A DNA stretch of 39,863 bases from a virus. Below the pieces are notes generated by a model. The model had not been told where the DNA came from and ran no database searches. It saw only the letters and a list, made by a program, of their open reading frames with translations. A program made the translations under genes and the position numbers. Below are positions 20,895-29,253 of the stretch, piece after piece (the first letter of the stretch is position 1; every line of letters begins with the position of its first letter). Location: positions 1 through 39,863 of IMG/VR virus record IMGVR_UViG_3300042939_000077. One strand, 5' to 3'.

Positions 20895-23156
20895 TTACGC
20901 CGCCATCAGGCCGCCAGGCCGTTTCTGCCTGATCAATTCTGCCTGCACTGCCTGTGCCACCACGCGCGCGAGCTGTTCGCCGCGACCGCCATCACCCTGC
21001 ACGCTGGTGCCCTTGGCATCGACGTTCACGGTCACGCTGGTGCTGCCGCCACCCGCCACGCCCAGCTTGCCGTCCGCGCCACGCTTCAGCGGAATGATCG
21101 CTTCAGGTCCGGCCTCCCCCATCAGACCGAGGCGGCCGGCGCCACCGTTGGCGAAGGGGAAGATGGTGGGGCGGTTGACCACGCCGCCCATGGCGAATGC
21201 CTGGATGCCAGCGCGGTCGAAGGCTGCGCCGTTGCCGAAGATGCCGCCCGAGAACAGCTTGCCCTTGGACAGCAGGCCAGCGCCGCTGGGAAAGCTGGCG
21301 CCGATGCCACCGCCGGGGATGAGGCTCTGGATCGCCTGCAGGATCGGCGCGATGATCAGCAGCCGCGTGACCATCCGCGTCATCTCCTCAACGACCGACA
21401 GCGCAAACTGCCGGAAGTTGAAGGTGCCGGTGGTGGTCAGCGAGACAATGGCATCCTCCAGACCCTTAAAGGCGTTCTGCGTAATGCTGCTGATGCCTTC
21501 GCCCAGCGTGCCGATGCTCTCCAGGTAGCTGCTGATGCCATCGCGGAAGCCAGCCATGGCAGTGTTGGCCGCTTCAGCTGCTGAGCCCCACTGCGTTGTC
21601 TTCAGCGCCGCCTCGTAGGCCGCGTCGCCCAGCTCCTTGTAGGCGTCGGCCAGCGCCTTCTTCTCCTCCACCTCCAGCTTATCTAGGTCGACATTGCGCT
21701 TGCGCTGGATGTTGGCCTGCTGCTCGATGGGCAGTTCACGCGACAGCTCTAGCGTCGTCGCCGCGATCAGCGCTCGGCGTTTCTCTTGGTACTCCAGCTG
21801 GATCTTCCTGATCGGGTCGGCCTCGCGCAGGATCGCCAGCTCGGCGCGGGATTGCGCCAGCGCGTTTCGGGATGCCTCCACCGCCTCGCGCGTTTGCCTG
21901 GCCTTGTCCTTGACCGCCTTGGCGCCATCGCTGCCGCTGAGGCCGCCGAGGTCGGGCGTGAGGCCACCGTTGATGTTGATCTCAGGCAGGCCACGCCCAT
22001 CGTTGAAGGCGCCTTGGATGCCGACGCTGATGCGCTTGGTGATGTCGTCGATCAGCTTGCTGATGCCCACGCCCAGCGCACCAGCCGCCAGGCCGCCACC
22101 AACAACGCCGCCGATGATGGCGGATGCCGGGGTCTTGCCGGACTTGACGCCAGCGATCAGGCCGACCACCGCAGCGCGTGCGGTCTCAATCGCCAGCATG
22201 GCGCGCTCCAGCGACACCAGCGTGCGCATCACGCCCACCACGCCGCGCAGCGCATTGGCGAAGGTGGTGATGTTGGTTGCGACAAACACGCCGGCAGTCA
22301 CGCCGCCGAGCACCACCATGGCCTTGGTGAGGCTGGCCACCACCTGCTGCAGGCCAGCAATGCCGCCGATGCTCTTGTAGATCTCGGCAATGAACTTGCC
22401 GAACAGCTGCACGCCCTTCACGACAGCATCAAGCAGCAGGTTCATGACCGGCAGCAGTGCCGAGCCAACCTGAACCGTCAAGACCGTCAGCTGCGCCTTC
22501 ATCAGCCCGAGCCGGTCGTTGAACGCATCAGCCTGGTTGGCAAAGTTGCTGCCGATGCCGAGCCCGAACTTCTCGATCTCCTTGCTGCCCAGGTTCAGGA
22601 TCGGGATCAGCTCCGCGCCAGCCTTGCCAAACAGCTTGACGGCCAGCGCAGCCTTCTCGGGACCATCGCGCATCTGCGCAAACTTGTCAGCCACATCGAG
22701 GAACACCTGGTCCGCGCTGCGCAGCTGGCCAGTGCTATCAGTAATGGCCACACCCACCGTTCTGAACGCAGCCGCAGCGGCCTTGGTGCCGGTGGCGGCT
22801 GCCACCATGTTCCTGTTCAGGAAGCCCAGCCCCTTCGCCACGCCCTCCAAGCTGCTGCCCGACAGCTCGGCGGCCACCTTGAACTGCCCAAGCGTCTCGA
22901 CGCTGACGCCCGTGCGCTGCGACAGGTCGCGCATGTTGTCAGCCAGGTCCACGGCGCCTTTGATGGCCGTTGCAAAGCCGCCCACGGCCAGCGCAGCGCC
23001 AAGGCCACGGAACGCCATGCCAAGGCCGCTGACCGCCATCGAGGCGTTTTTCACCTGCCCCTGCAGCCCCTGCATGGAGTTGCCCAGCCGGCGGATGTTG
23101 TTCTCGCCCTGAACGTCCGCCTTGATGCGGAGCATGGCGTCCATGTTCATCGCCAT
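20895..23156 (-). CDS. H: Tail tape measure protein (753 aa)
   Basis: The protein sets tail length and occupies the tail tube. The N-terminal 70 residues are helical, then comes a TP901/lambda-type core (MRDLSQRTGVSVETLGQFKV). Hydrophobic segments lie around 215-300 and 340-380, followed by a long charged helix region (AKAVKDKARQTREAVEASRN) and an ending typical of lambda gpH (MGEAGPEAIIPLKRGADGKL). In lambda gpH the C-terminus is cut off in assembly. At roughly 0.15 nm per residue a tail of the order of 110 nm would be expected, as a family-based estimate. The start lies one base after the stop of the T-like frame. Confidence 0.94.
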   Translation of the reverse strand: MAMNMDAMLRIKADVQGENNIRRLGNSMQGLQGQVKNASMAVSGLGMAFRGLGAALAVGGFATAIKGAVDLADNMRDLSQRTGVSVETLGQFKVAAELSGSSLEGVAKGLGFLNRNMVAAATGTKAAAAAFRTVGVAITDSTGQLRSADQVFLDVADKFAQMRDGPEKAALAVKLFGKAGAELIPILNLGSKEIEKFGLGIGSNFANQADAFNDRLGLMKAQLTVLTVQVGSALLPVMNLLLDAVVKGVQLFGKFIAEIYKSIGGIAGLQQVVASLTKAMVVLGGVTAGVFVATNITTFANALRGVVGVMRTLVSLERAMLAIETARAAVVGLIAGVKSGKTPASAIIGGVVGGGLAAGALGVGISKLIDDITKRISVGIQGAFNDGRGLPEININGGLTPDLGGLSGSDGAKAVKDKARQTREAVEASRNALAQSRAELAILREADPIRKIQLEYQEKRRALIAATTLELSRELPIEQQANIQRKRNVDLDKLEVEEKKALADAYKELGDAAYEAALKTTQWGSAAEAANTAMAGFRDGISSYLESIGTLGEGISSITQNAFKGLEDAIVSLTTTGTFNFRQFALSVVEEMTRMVTRLLIIAPILQAIQSLIPGGGIGASFPSGAGLLSKGKLFSGGIFGNGAAFDRAGIQAFAMGGVVNRPTIFPFANGGAGRLGLMGEAGPEAIIPLKRGADGKLGVAGGGSTSVTVNVDAKGTSVQGDGGRGEQLARVVAQAVQAELIRQKRPGGLMAA

Positions 23157-23157
23157 C

Positions 23158-23481
23158 TCAGTCGCTCCGCTCGTTGAGCGCTGCCATGGCTGCGGCCTCC
23201 ATCACCTGCAGGTCCTCGAACATGGAGCGCTGATCCTCCACTTCATACAGTCTAAGGAGCCACGCTACGGCGCCATAGTCGAGGCCAAGCACGCCATTCA
23301 TCGTGGTGCGCCACTGTGTCTGCGCTCGCAGGAATAGACCCACCACCGGCCAGTTCTCCTCCCACACCTCAAAGTCGTCCTCTGCCTTCTGCTCCGGCAG
23401 CGCCACACCCAGCGCTGCTGCGTCTTCCTGGCTGTCGTCCCTGATGCCGCCGCTAGCCCAGTGCTCAGCGGCCTCAATCAG
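23158..23481 (-). CDS. Tail assembly chaperone T-like extension, made by -1 frameshift (107 aa after the shift)
   Basis: This frame has no needed start of its own. It is entered by a -1 shift at 23481-23487 from the upstream chaperone frame, giving a 221-residue fusion equal to lambda gpG-T. After the shift the sequence reads LIEAAEHWASGGIRDD, an acidic linker, then VWEENWPVVGLFLRAQTQWR and TMNGVLGLDYGAVAWLLRLY, ending FEDLQVMEAAAMAAL, the DUF1799 pattern. In lambda, gpG and gpG-T coat the tape measure and recruit tail tube subunits in a fixed ratio. An internal GTG (23406) could also give an 82-aa product but is not needed. Confidence 0.9.
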   Translation of the reverse strand: MIEAAEHWASGGIRDDSQEDAAALGVALPEQKAEDDFEVWEENWPVVGLFLRAQTQWRTTMNGVLGLDYGAVAWLLRLYEVEDQRSMFEDLQVMEAAAMAALNERSD

Positions 23482-23822
23482 TTTTTTCGCTTGGCTCCCT
23501 GCAGGCTGGTGAAGTAGGCCATCACCACCGAGGTGGCGAGCAGCGGCACATCCAGCATCTGCTCCAGTGCCTTCTGGCTAAACGGCACCTCCTTGCCCTG
23601 GTCATCGGTGACACCAGACCAGCCGACGAGCACCTCCGTAGCAATCGCTGCATCGGTCACATCGCCGGCCTCGATCTGCTGGCCGATCTCCCGGATCCGG
23701 CTCTGCGGAAGGCGCTTGAACTCACCGTCGAATGTTTGCCGTTCGTGGCGGCCACCGTCGACGGGGATGTCGAAAGTGACCGGCCAGCTGTAGGTGTCGG
23801 ACTGCTTGAGAACAAACGCCAT
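23478..23822 (-). CDS. Tail assembly chaperone, gpG-like (114 aa)
   Basis: The zero-frame product, 114 residues, begins MAFVLKQSDTYSWPVTFDIP and ends ...AKRKN just after the slippery heptamer. It occupies the gpG position between the tail tube and tape-measure genes. The N-terminal beta part and C-terminal helices (KALEQMLDVPLLATSVVMAY) fit the phage tail-chaperone family. Most ribosomes would stop at 23478, and a minority would shift to make the longer fusion. Confidence 0.9.
   Translation of the reverse strand: MAFVLKQSDTYSWPVTFDIPVDGGRHERQTFDGEFKRLPQSRIREIGQQIEAGDVTDAAIATEVLVGWSGVTDDQGKEVPFSQKALEQMLDVPLLATSVVMAYFTSLQGAKRKN
23481..23487 (-). promoter_or_regulatory. Programmed -1 ribosomal frameshift site (A AAA AAC)
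   Basis: In the message the zero frame reads CGA AAA AAC TGA. The heptamer A AAA AAC fits X XXY YYZ in the correct phase, one codon before the stop. A -1 slip continues as CTG ATT GAG into the T-like frame with no intervening stop. A stem-loop or pseudoknot downstream was not established. Confidence 0.9.
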
Positions 23823-23838
23823 GCAGGAGGCTCCTAGA

Positions 23839-24774
23839 TCAGGTGAAGGCCAGGCTCAGTTCGTCGTTGCCCGCGCTGGTTGGAATGGCCAGGTAGGGCA
23901 GGTTCAGCATCTGGATCCCGTCCTGGTCAGAGTAGGTCGGGCTGCCGATGTCGGACTGAGCGGTGGTGAACGTCACGATGTTGCCAGCTGTGGCACCGTG
24001 CTGGAAGGTGATGCTGCCAGTGCTGGAACCGTTGGCAATCGTGAAGAAGTCCTTGGTGGCGATGCTGGGCGCCTCGATCACCACGGTGCCGCTGGGTGCG
24101 CGGTTGGTAATCAGCACCTCCTTGGTGCAGCCCACCAGCTCGCGGTAGACGATCTCGTTTGCCAGGTCGAGGTTCAGGGACTGCAGGCAGCCGCTGTAGC
24201 TGAAGATCGAGAAGTTGCTGGTGTTGCCGTTCTTGAAGATCAGCGGTGCAGCCTGGTTGGCATAGGTGGGGCTGGGCAGCGCCTCATCGGTCGGGGCGTT
24301 GTAGATGCCGGTCATCGTGAAGGTGATGAACGGGATGGCGCCCACCTCCGCGCTGACGCTCCAAGTGCCACGGCAGCCGGTCACCTTGTGGCGGATGCCG
24401 TCGTTGTGGAAGTAGATGGTGCAGCTGCTGAAGCTGGCGCTCACCGGCGCGTAGGTCACGCTGGTGGTGGCCACCACGGTCTCGGAGAGACCGCAGGCTT
24501 TCAGCACCGGACCGTAAGCCGGGGCGGTGCCAGCAGCACCGGAGCCGGCCAGCTCCACCTCAAAGGTCACCTCGACGCGGGTCTGCGCTAGCAGCTGGTC
24601 GCTGACGCCCAGGTAGGGGCGGATCAGGTCACGGGAGACGGTCTCCGCCTGCAGCGGGGTGATCTCAAGGTTGCGCACCAGGATGGCATTGGCCGCACCC
24701 GTGGGGGTGGGGTCCGTGCCGTAGGTGGCTTCAGACTTCGCCAGGATCAGGCGTTTGCGGCTCAGGAGCGGCAT
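23839..24774 (-). CDS. Major tail tube protein (311 aa)
   Basis: A 311-residue protein in the gpV position, before the tail chaperones. The N-terminus (RLILAKSEATYGTDPTPTGA) is typical of tail tube proteins, followed by paired beta motifs (RVEVTFEVELAGSG, SCTIYFHNDGIRHKVTGCRG, VGAIPFITFTMTG) expected for the tube fold. It polymerises as rings to form the non-contractile tail tube. It is longer than lambda gpV, and the extra part may be a surface domain. The gene overlaps the end of the upstream small gene by 44 bases. Confidence 0.88.
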   Translation of the reverse strand: MPLLSRKRLILAKSEATYGTDPTPTGAANAILVRNLEITPLQAETVSRDLIRPYLGVSDQLLAQTRVEVTFEVELAGSGAAGTAPAYGPVLKACGLSETVVATTSVTYAPVSASFSSCTIYFHNDGIRHKVTGCRGTWSVSAEVGAIPFITFTMTGIYNAPTDEALPSPTYANQAAPLIFKNGNTSNFSIFSYSGCLQSLNLDLANEIVYRELVGCTKEVLITNRAPSGTVVIEAPSIATKDFFTIANGSSTGSITFQHGATAGNIVTFTTAQSDIGSPTYSDQDGIQMLNLPYLAIPTSAGNDELSLAFT

Positions 24775-24907
24775 TGCTCGTTACCTCTTGTTGGGGTTCG
24801 GAGAAGGTGGCCGGCTCGGTGCGCTCAATGAGCTTGCGTTTGCCGGTTTTGGGATCCAGGAGGTAGGTCCCGCCCTGGCCTTGATACTCGTCCATCGTAG
24901 CCATCAT
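24731..24907 (-). CDS. Small hypothetical protein between tail terminator and tail tube (58 aa)
   Basis: A 58-residue hydrophilic protein (MDEYQGQGGTYLLDPKTGKR, then KLIERTEPATFSEPQQ). The ATG at 24907 overlaps the upstream stop as ATGA, and the end overlaps the tail tube start by 44 bases in another frame. YLLDPKTGKRKLIERT looks like a beta hairpin with a basic end. No family is recognised; a minor structural or assembly role is likely from its place. Confidence 0.65.
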   Translation of the reverse strand: MMATMDEYQGQGGTYLLDPKTGKRKLIERTEPATFSEPQQEVTSNAAPEPQTPDPGEV

Positions 24908-25332
24908 CCTGTAGCCAGATTAGAAACGTTGGTGCGGTATCGGATCAGGTAATCGCAGCTGATCACACCAGCCGGCTGATCTGCTTCGACCAGCTCAAAA
25001 TTTACGGCCTGCGGCTGAATGTCGATTGCCCGGCCGCCCAGCGTCAAGTCTGCCATCAGCTTGCTGTGCAGGCTCTCCACCGTTGGATCGGCCAGCTGGT
25101 CCGGGATGGCGCCGCGCACAATCACGCTGATGCGCACCGTCAGGCTCCAGTCCAGCATGGGCAGGCTGGTGTTCTGCGCGGCTGTATCGCTAACCGGCTC
25201 GATCACGATGGCCGGGCTTTCTGCGCGTGCCATCGGCTCCACCCGGCTGCGGTAGATCCGCGTGCCAACGCCGGTGGTGTTGGTGAGCGCCGTGCGGACA
25301 GCGGCCAGAATTGTCTCGCGGCGGGTGGTCAT
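24904..25332 (-). CDS. Tail terminator / gpU-like minor tail protein (142 aa)
   Basis: An N-terminal helix (ETILAAVRTALTNTTGVGTR) is followed by strands with AESPAIVIEPVSD and LTVRISVIVRG, then HSKLMADLTLGGRA and CDYLIRYRTNVSN. This is the tail-terminator (gpU) pattern: a ring at the top of the tail that stops tube growth and contacts the head. Position before the tail tube gene agrees with the lambda order. The start overlaps the preceding gene as ATGA. Confidence 0.87.
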   Translation of the reverse strand: MTTRRETILAAVRTALTNTTGVGTRIYRSRVEPMARAESPAIVIEPVSDTAAQNTSLPMLDWSLTVRISVIVRGAIPDQLADPTVESLHSKLMADLTLGGRAIDIQPQAVNFELVEADQPAGVISCDYLIRYRTNVSNLATG

Positions 25333-25607
25333 ACCTTCTGCAGCCCGATCTCTACAAAAGCACCATCGTCAAGCTGGCGCGTCTCACGCACCTGGTAGTT
25401 CACGCCAGCCACCGTGATGCTGTCGCCGTAGACCAGCCCACCGAAGTCCGCAAAGCGCGCCGTCAGCGTGTAGTCAGTGCTCAGCACCATCTCGCCCGCC
25501 AGCACCTGCGTGGGCATGTCGAGAATGCCCAATGCCGAAATGGCGCCAGCCGTACAGCTGACGCCGAAGTCGTTTAGGAATACAGCCAGGTCTTCAGTCA
25601 GCGCCAT
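25329..25607 (-). CDS. Head-tail joining protein, gpFII-like (92 aa)
   Basis: A 92-residue protein with DLAVFLNDFGVSCTAG, an N-terminal helix typical of gpFII, then beta strands ending VAGVNYQVRETRQLDDGAFV. gpFII joins the filled head to the tail. It is coupled through overlaps to the genes on both sides and lies between the capsid and gpU-like genes as in lambda. Confidence 0.85.
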   Translation of the reverse strand: MALTEDLAVFLNDFGVSCTAGAISALGILDMPTQVLAGEMVLSTDYTLTARFADFGGLVYGDSITVAGVNYQVRETRQLDDGAFVEIGLQKV

Positions 25608-25782
25608 TGGCGGCCTCCGCCTTGGCCTTGCGCGTGCGCGGCTTGGGCTCCTCCGCCGGCGCCTCCACAGCGCGACCCATGCGCAGCAGCTCGCCAGCCA
25701 CGTCGCTGTCCAGCTCGTAGACCTTGCCGGCCTCCAAGTATTTGCCGCGTGCGGCGCAGTCGCTTGCGATCAGAACCTTCAT
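25594..25782 (-). CDS. Small neck-region protein (62 aa)
   Basis: A short protein opening with a compact beta fold (MKVLIASDCAARGKYLEAGK, then VYELDSDVAGELLRMGRAVE) and ending in a Lys/Arg/Ala-rich tail. Proteins of this type often follow the capsid gene in siphophages and may be head-completion factors. The ATG lies directly behind the terminator U-run with no Shine-Dalgarno sequence, so its translation may depend on read-through. It overlaps the next gene by 14 bases. Confidence 0.75.
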   Translation of the reverse strand: MKVLIASDCAARGKYLEAGKVYELDSDVAGELLRMGRAVEAPAEEPKPRTRKAKAEAANGAD

Positions 25783-25784
25783 CG

Positions 25785-25812
25785 AAAAAAAGGGGGGCGG
25801 TTGCCCGCCCCC
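25785..25812 (-). terminator. Strong intrinsic terminator between the capsid and neck genes
   Basis: In the leftward transcript a perfect 8-bp GC stem (GGGGGCGG/CCGCCCCC, 25793-25812) with a GCAA tetraloop is followed by a C and then U7 (25785-25791). It starts 9 bases after the capsid stop and ends 3 bases before the next ATG. Placed in the middle of the late operon, it would raise capsid mRNA relative to neck and tail mRNA, with read-through or antitermination needed for the rest. Confidence 0.88.
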
Positions 25813-25820
25813 GGCTCCTA

Positions 25821-27710
25821 TCAGGTGGTCACGTCCAGGATGGCTGCGAAGCTCTTGGGATCGCGCACGGCCACATCGTATGTGACGATGCCGCGAACGC
25901 TGGTCAGAGCCTTGCTGAAGTCGTCCTGGTCCTCGCCCACGGTGATTTCGAGGCCGTTGCCCCAGAAGCCAACCATGGCCTGCGAGAAGTCACCCATCAG
26001 CAGAGCGGAGCACACGCCGCTGCTGGAACCCTTGGTCAGGTTGCTGGGCACTTGGTTGCTGACGGCCAGAGGGTAGCCGTTCAGGTTCGCAGGGGTAGGA
26101 CCACGGCCGAGGCCGGCCATGTCGGTGTTGAACAGGAAGGGACCATCGCCAGAGGTGGAACCACCGGCGCGAAGCTTCTTCAGGGCAGCCAGCACCTTGT
26201 AGTTGGTCAGGTAGGCCACGCTATTGGGGTTCACAGCACCGTTCACCTGCAGCACGGCGGACTCAAGATCCACCACCTTCTCCAGGGTCACAGCACCACC
26301 GTTGGTGCCCATAGCCACCGAGCCGATGCCGGAGGTCTGCAGGATGCCGGTGGGCTGGCCGCTGGAGCCGGAGCCGTTCAGGATGCCCAGGTCGATGGCC
26401 AGGTTGATGCCATCGGTCAGGTCGCGACGCACCAGCTCCTCGATGCCAGGGGTGCCCTGCAGCAGGGTCTGCCTGGAGTATTTCGACAGGGCTGCCAGGT
26501 TCTTCGGGCTCATGGTCACCTGGTCGAAGGTGCTCTCCGACTGGGTGATCGCGGTGGTCTGGGTGCTCAGGTAGTAGGTCGAAGCCACACCGGAGCGGCG
26601 GGGGATCGCCACGTTGCCCACGAGGCCAGGCATGGTGCGCACGCCCAGCTGCAGCATCACAGCGTTGTTCCGCAGGAACTCGATGAAGTCATCGGCCAGC
26701 AGATCGGTGGCAACCAGGTTGCCGCCGGTGGAGGCACCCGAGGTCACATAGGTGGCGCGCTGGCTCAGGGCAGCGAACGGCACGAAGAAGGAGCGCTCGG
26801 TGGTCTTGGCCACACCGGACTTCTCCACTTCCTTGCTCAGCTCGCGCACCAGGCCGGCCTCACGGCTGGACCAGTCGCCGGTCAGCATGGCGCGGATACC
26901 AGCGGTGATGCTGTAACCGGCACGCTCCTCGGCGGCCATCTCGACAGGAGCCACGGTCTCAACCGGCTTGGCGCCCAGCTTGTCAAGGACAACAGCGCGA
27001 GCCTCGTCCAGGCTGCGGCCGCCTTCGATCAGCTGACGGCCAAGATCGGCCATGTTGTGCTTCTCGGTCAGGGCAGTGATGCCAGCAATGCGGGCGCGCT
27101 CGGCTTTGGCAGCTTCAGCAGCCGCTTCAGCCCGCACCGCCGTCAGATCGGGGGTGTTTTCCATCGGAACCTCGGGTTCTGTTTCGGGGGTTGGTGATGC
27201 GGCTGTGGCCGCAGGATCGGTCTCAAGTGACCGACCCATACCCACAGTGGGGTCTGCAGGTATGCTAACCACGCTGATCTCGTAAGGAGCCCAGCTGGTA
27301 GCAACGAAGTCGCCGCTACCTCTTTGCTCCATTTCGTTGATTGCGTAGCCGAAGGATACGTTCCGAAGAACGCCATCCCTCACGTCCGCCAGCACCTCTT
27401 GCGCAAAGGCGTTGCGGCTGAACTTCACCGTGGCATAGCCACGCTTTTTCTGCCCGTCGATCCAGGCGCGCTCGACCACGCCGATCACCTTGTTGGGGTC
27501 GTGGTTGAACAGCAGCGGCGCTGCATCGTTCAGGCGGCTCAGGTCGGCGCTGCGCACATCGTGCTGCAGCACCTCGTTGCCGAAGTAGCGAGCCACGGGG
27601 TACTCGCTGGAGAACGGGAACTCGATGCTGCGCTCGTCCTCGCTGACCGTGAAGTCAGCAACCTCAGAGCGCTTCAGCAGTTGCCCTTCAAGGTCACGCG
27701 ATAGGTCCAT
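25821..27710 (-). CDS. Fused HK97-type prohead protease and major capsid protein (629 aa)
   Basis: Two normally separate head proteins lie in one frame. Residues 1-160 are an HK97-type prohead protease with His70 (LLFNHD) and Ser119 (RNVSFGY), then PYEISVVSIPADPTVGMGRS. An acidic Pro/Thr/Glu linker and a coiled scaffold-like (delta) region (about 185-290) lead into an HK97-fold capsid domain (about 290-629; FFVPFAALSQRATYVTSGAS, NVAIPRRSG). Autocleavage between scaffold and capsid domain is expected. ATG at 27710 is preferred because AGAGGAC precedes it; the longer in-frame start would extend further into the portal gene. No separate protease or capsid gene exists in the window. Confidence 0.94.
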   Translation of the reverse strand: MDLSRDLEGQLLKRSEVADFTVSEDERSIEFPFSSEYPVARYFGNEVLQHDVRSADLSRLNDAAPLLFNHDPNKVIGVVERAWIDGQKKRGYATVKFSRNAFAQEVLADVRDGVLRNVSFGYAINEMEQRGSGDFVATSWAPYEISVVSIPADPTVGMGRSLETDPAATAASPTPETEPEVPMENTPDLTAVRAEAAAEAAKAERARIAGITALTEKHNMADLGRQLIEGGRSLDEARAVVLDKLGAKPVETVAPVEMAAEERAGYSITAGIRAMLTGDWSSREAGLVRELSKEVEKSGVAKTTERSFFVPFAALSQRATYVTSGASTGGNLVATDLLADDFIEFLRNNAVMLQLGVRTMPGLVGNVAIPRRSGVASTYYLSTQTTAITQSESTFDQVTMSPKNLAALSKYSRQTLLQGTPGIEELVRRDLTDGINLAIDLGILNGSGSSGQPTGILQTSGIGSVAMGTNGGAVTLEKVVDLESAVLQVNGAVNPNSVAYLTNYKVLAALKKLRAGGSTSGDGPFLFNTDMAGLGRGPTPANLNGYPLAVSNQVPSNLTKGSSSGVCSALLMGDFSQAMVGFWGNGLEITVGEDQDDFSKALTSVRGIVTYDVAVRDPKSFAAILDVTT

Positions 27711-29253
27711 CGCTGTCCTCTGCATCAACGTTGTCTTCCACATTATCGGTCGGTTCAGGCAGTTCCACTTCAGGCGCCTCAGCAGCCTCGTGCTCGTGCT
27801 CGGGGTTGCTGTCGAAATACAGCTCCAGCTCGTCCGCGCGATCCACCTCGGCCTTGCGCGCCAGCAGCAGCTCCTCCAGGTCGCCGCCTTGCTCGGCCAC
27901 CACGTCGGCCTGCGTCTTGAACCCGCAGCGCACCGCCTCCTTGTAGGCGTCCACCTCCTTGGCCGGATCCACCCACGCCCAGCCGCGAGGCATCCACCGC
28001 ACCTGGCGGTAGCGCTCGGGGTCGGTCTCGTAGGCCGGCAGGTTCAGCACACCGCTCAGCACCGCCATCTCCAGCCATGCCTCAAACACCGGCCGGTGAA
28101 AGTTCTCGATCATGAAGTGCTGCAGCGCCTTCCAGTTCTCGCGGTCCTCCAGCAGCGACAGCCGGCTGCTGCTGTAGTTGGTCTGGCTGAAGTCGCGGCT
28201 GATGGTCTCGTAGCTGCAGCCCACACCGGCGGCCATCGCGCGCAGCATCGCCCGCATGAACGGCTCCAGCTGGCCGTCAGGCGCATCGAGCTGCGGCACC
28301 GTCACGCTCTCGCCCGGCGCCAGGTACTTGAACACGCCCGGCTCGAAGTTGCTCACCCGCTCGCCGTCCACCACCTCGTCACCCATCAGCTCGCCCTCGG
28401 GGCTGGTGATGAAGCCCATCAGCGCGCTGCTGGCGCGTGCCCGCACCACCTCGGCCTGCTCGTAGCCGGCCACCATGTGCAGCCGCTGGATGGCGCTGGC
28501 CAGCATCGGCACGCCACGGGTCTGGCCGGGGCGCTCCATCAGGTAAAGATGAACCACCTCATCGGCCTGCACAAACCGATGACGCGGGGCGCTCACCGGC
28601 ATCCCGCCCACTCCGCTATCGCCGGGGTGCTTGGTCAGGAACGCATACCGCACCGGGCGCCCCCAGCGGTCCAGCTCCACGCCCATCCGCCACTCGTTGC
28701 CCTCGACCGTGCTGCCGCCGGTGTAGGTGTCGTCCAGCAGGTCGCTCTCGATGATCTCCAGCGAGAACGGCACCTTGCTGCGCCCGAACGGCTGGCGCAC
28801 CATCCGCACGAACACCTCGCCGCTCTCGGCCATCGACCCCACGAGAAGTCGTTCGATGTCGCTGAAGCTCAGCCGGCCAGCGGTGTGGCAGCTGTCCTTG
28901 CGCCCCCACATCGCCCAGGCGTTCTCAATCGCATCGTTCACCGCCTGATCCAGCCGTCCGCCGCCGCGCTGCATCCGCACCTGCGCCTGCATCCTGATGC
29001 CGGTGCCGATCACGTTGTTCTTCACCGCACGGATCGCTTGCCGTGCGTAGTCGTTGTCGCGGACCAGCTGGCGCGAGCGGTTGCGCAGCCGGGGCAGGCT
29101 GCCCTTGATCTCCGCATCGGCGCTGGTGCCAGCCGTCACCCAGTCGCTCGTCAGGCGGCTAACCTTCGCGCCCTCATACATCCGCCGGCGTGGTGCTGGC
29201 AGCGTCTCCGGCGTGCGGCGGAACAGCTCGCGCAGTGCAGAACGGACGCCCAT
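27694..29253 (-). CDS. Portal protein, lambda gpB-like (519 aa)
   Basis: The dodecameric portal through which DNA enters the head. Signs include the N-terminal RNRSRQLVRDNDYARQAIRA and NNVIGTGIRMQAQVR, the ERLLVGSMAESGEVFVRMVR wing region, and SYETISRDFSQTNYSSSRLS, the portal signature of the lambda group. The length is close to lambda gpB (533). The C-terminal 45 residues are very acidic. It overlaps the gpW-like gene by one base and the capsid fusion by 17 bases. Confidence 0.94.
   Translation of the reverse strand: MGVRSALRELFRRTPETLPAPRRRMYEGAKVSRLTSDWVTAGTSADAEIKGSLPRLRNRSRQLVRDNDYARQAIRAVKNNVIGTGIRMQAQVRMQRGGGRLDQAVNDAIENAWAMWGRKDSCHTAGRLSFSDIERLLVGSMAESGEVFVRMVRQPFGRSKVPFSLEIIESDLLDDTYTGGSTVEGNEWRMGVELDRWGRPVRYAFLTKHPGDSGVGGMPVSAPRHRFVQADEVVHLYLMERPGQTRGVPMLASAIQRLHMVAGYEQAEVVRARASSALMGFITSPEGELMGDEVVDGERVSNFEPGVFKYLAPGESVTVPQLDAPDGQLEPFMRAMLRAMAAGVGCSYETISRDFSQTNYSSSRLSLLEDRENWKALQHFMIENFHRPVFEAWLEMAVLSGVLNLPAYETDPERYRQVRWMPRGWAWVDPAKEVDAYKEAVRCGFKTQADVVAEQGGDLEELLLARKAEVDRADELELYFDSNPEHEHEAAEAPEVELPEPTDNVEDNVDAEDSDGPIA

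Noticed and set aside
21786-23177. A 463-aa plus-strand frame opposite the tape measure gene
   Set aside because: No motif, very high His/Gln/Leu, and the opposite strand encodes a clear tape measure protein.
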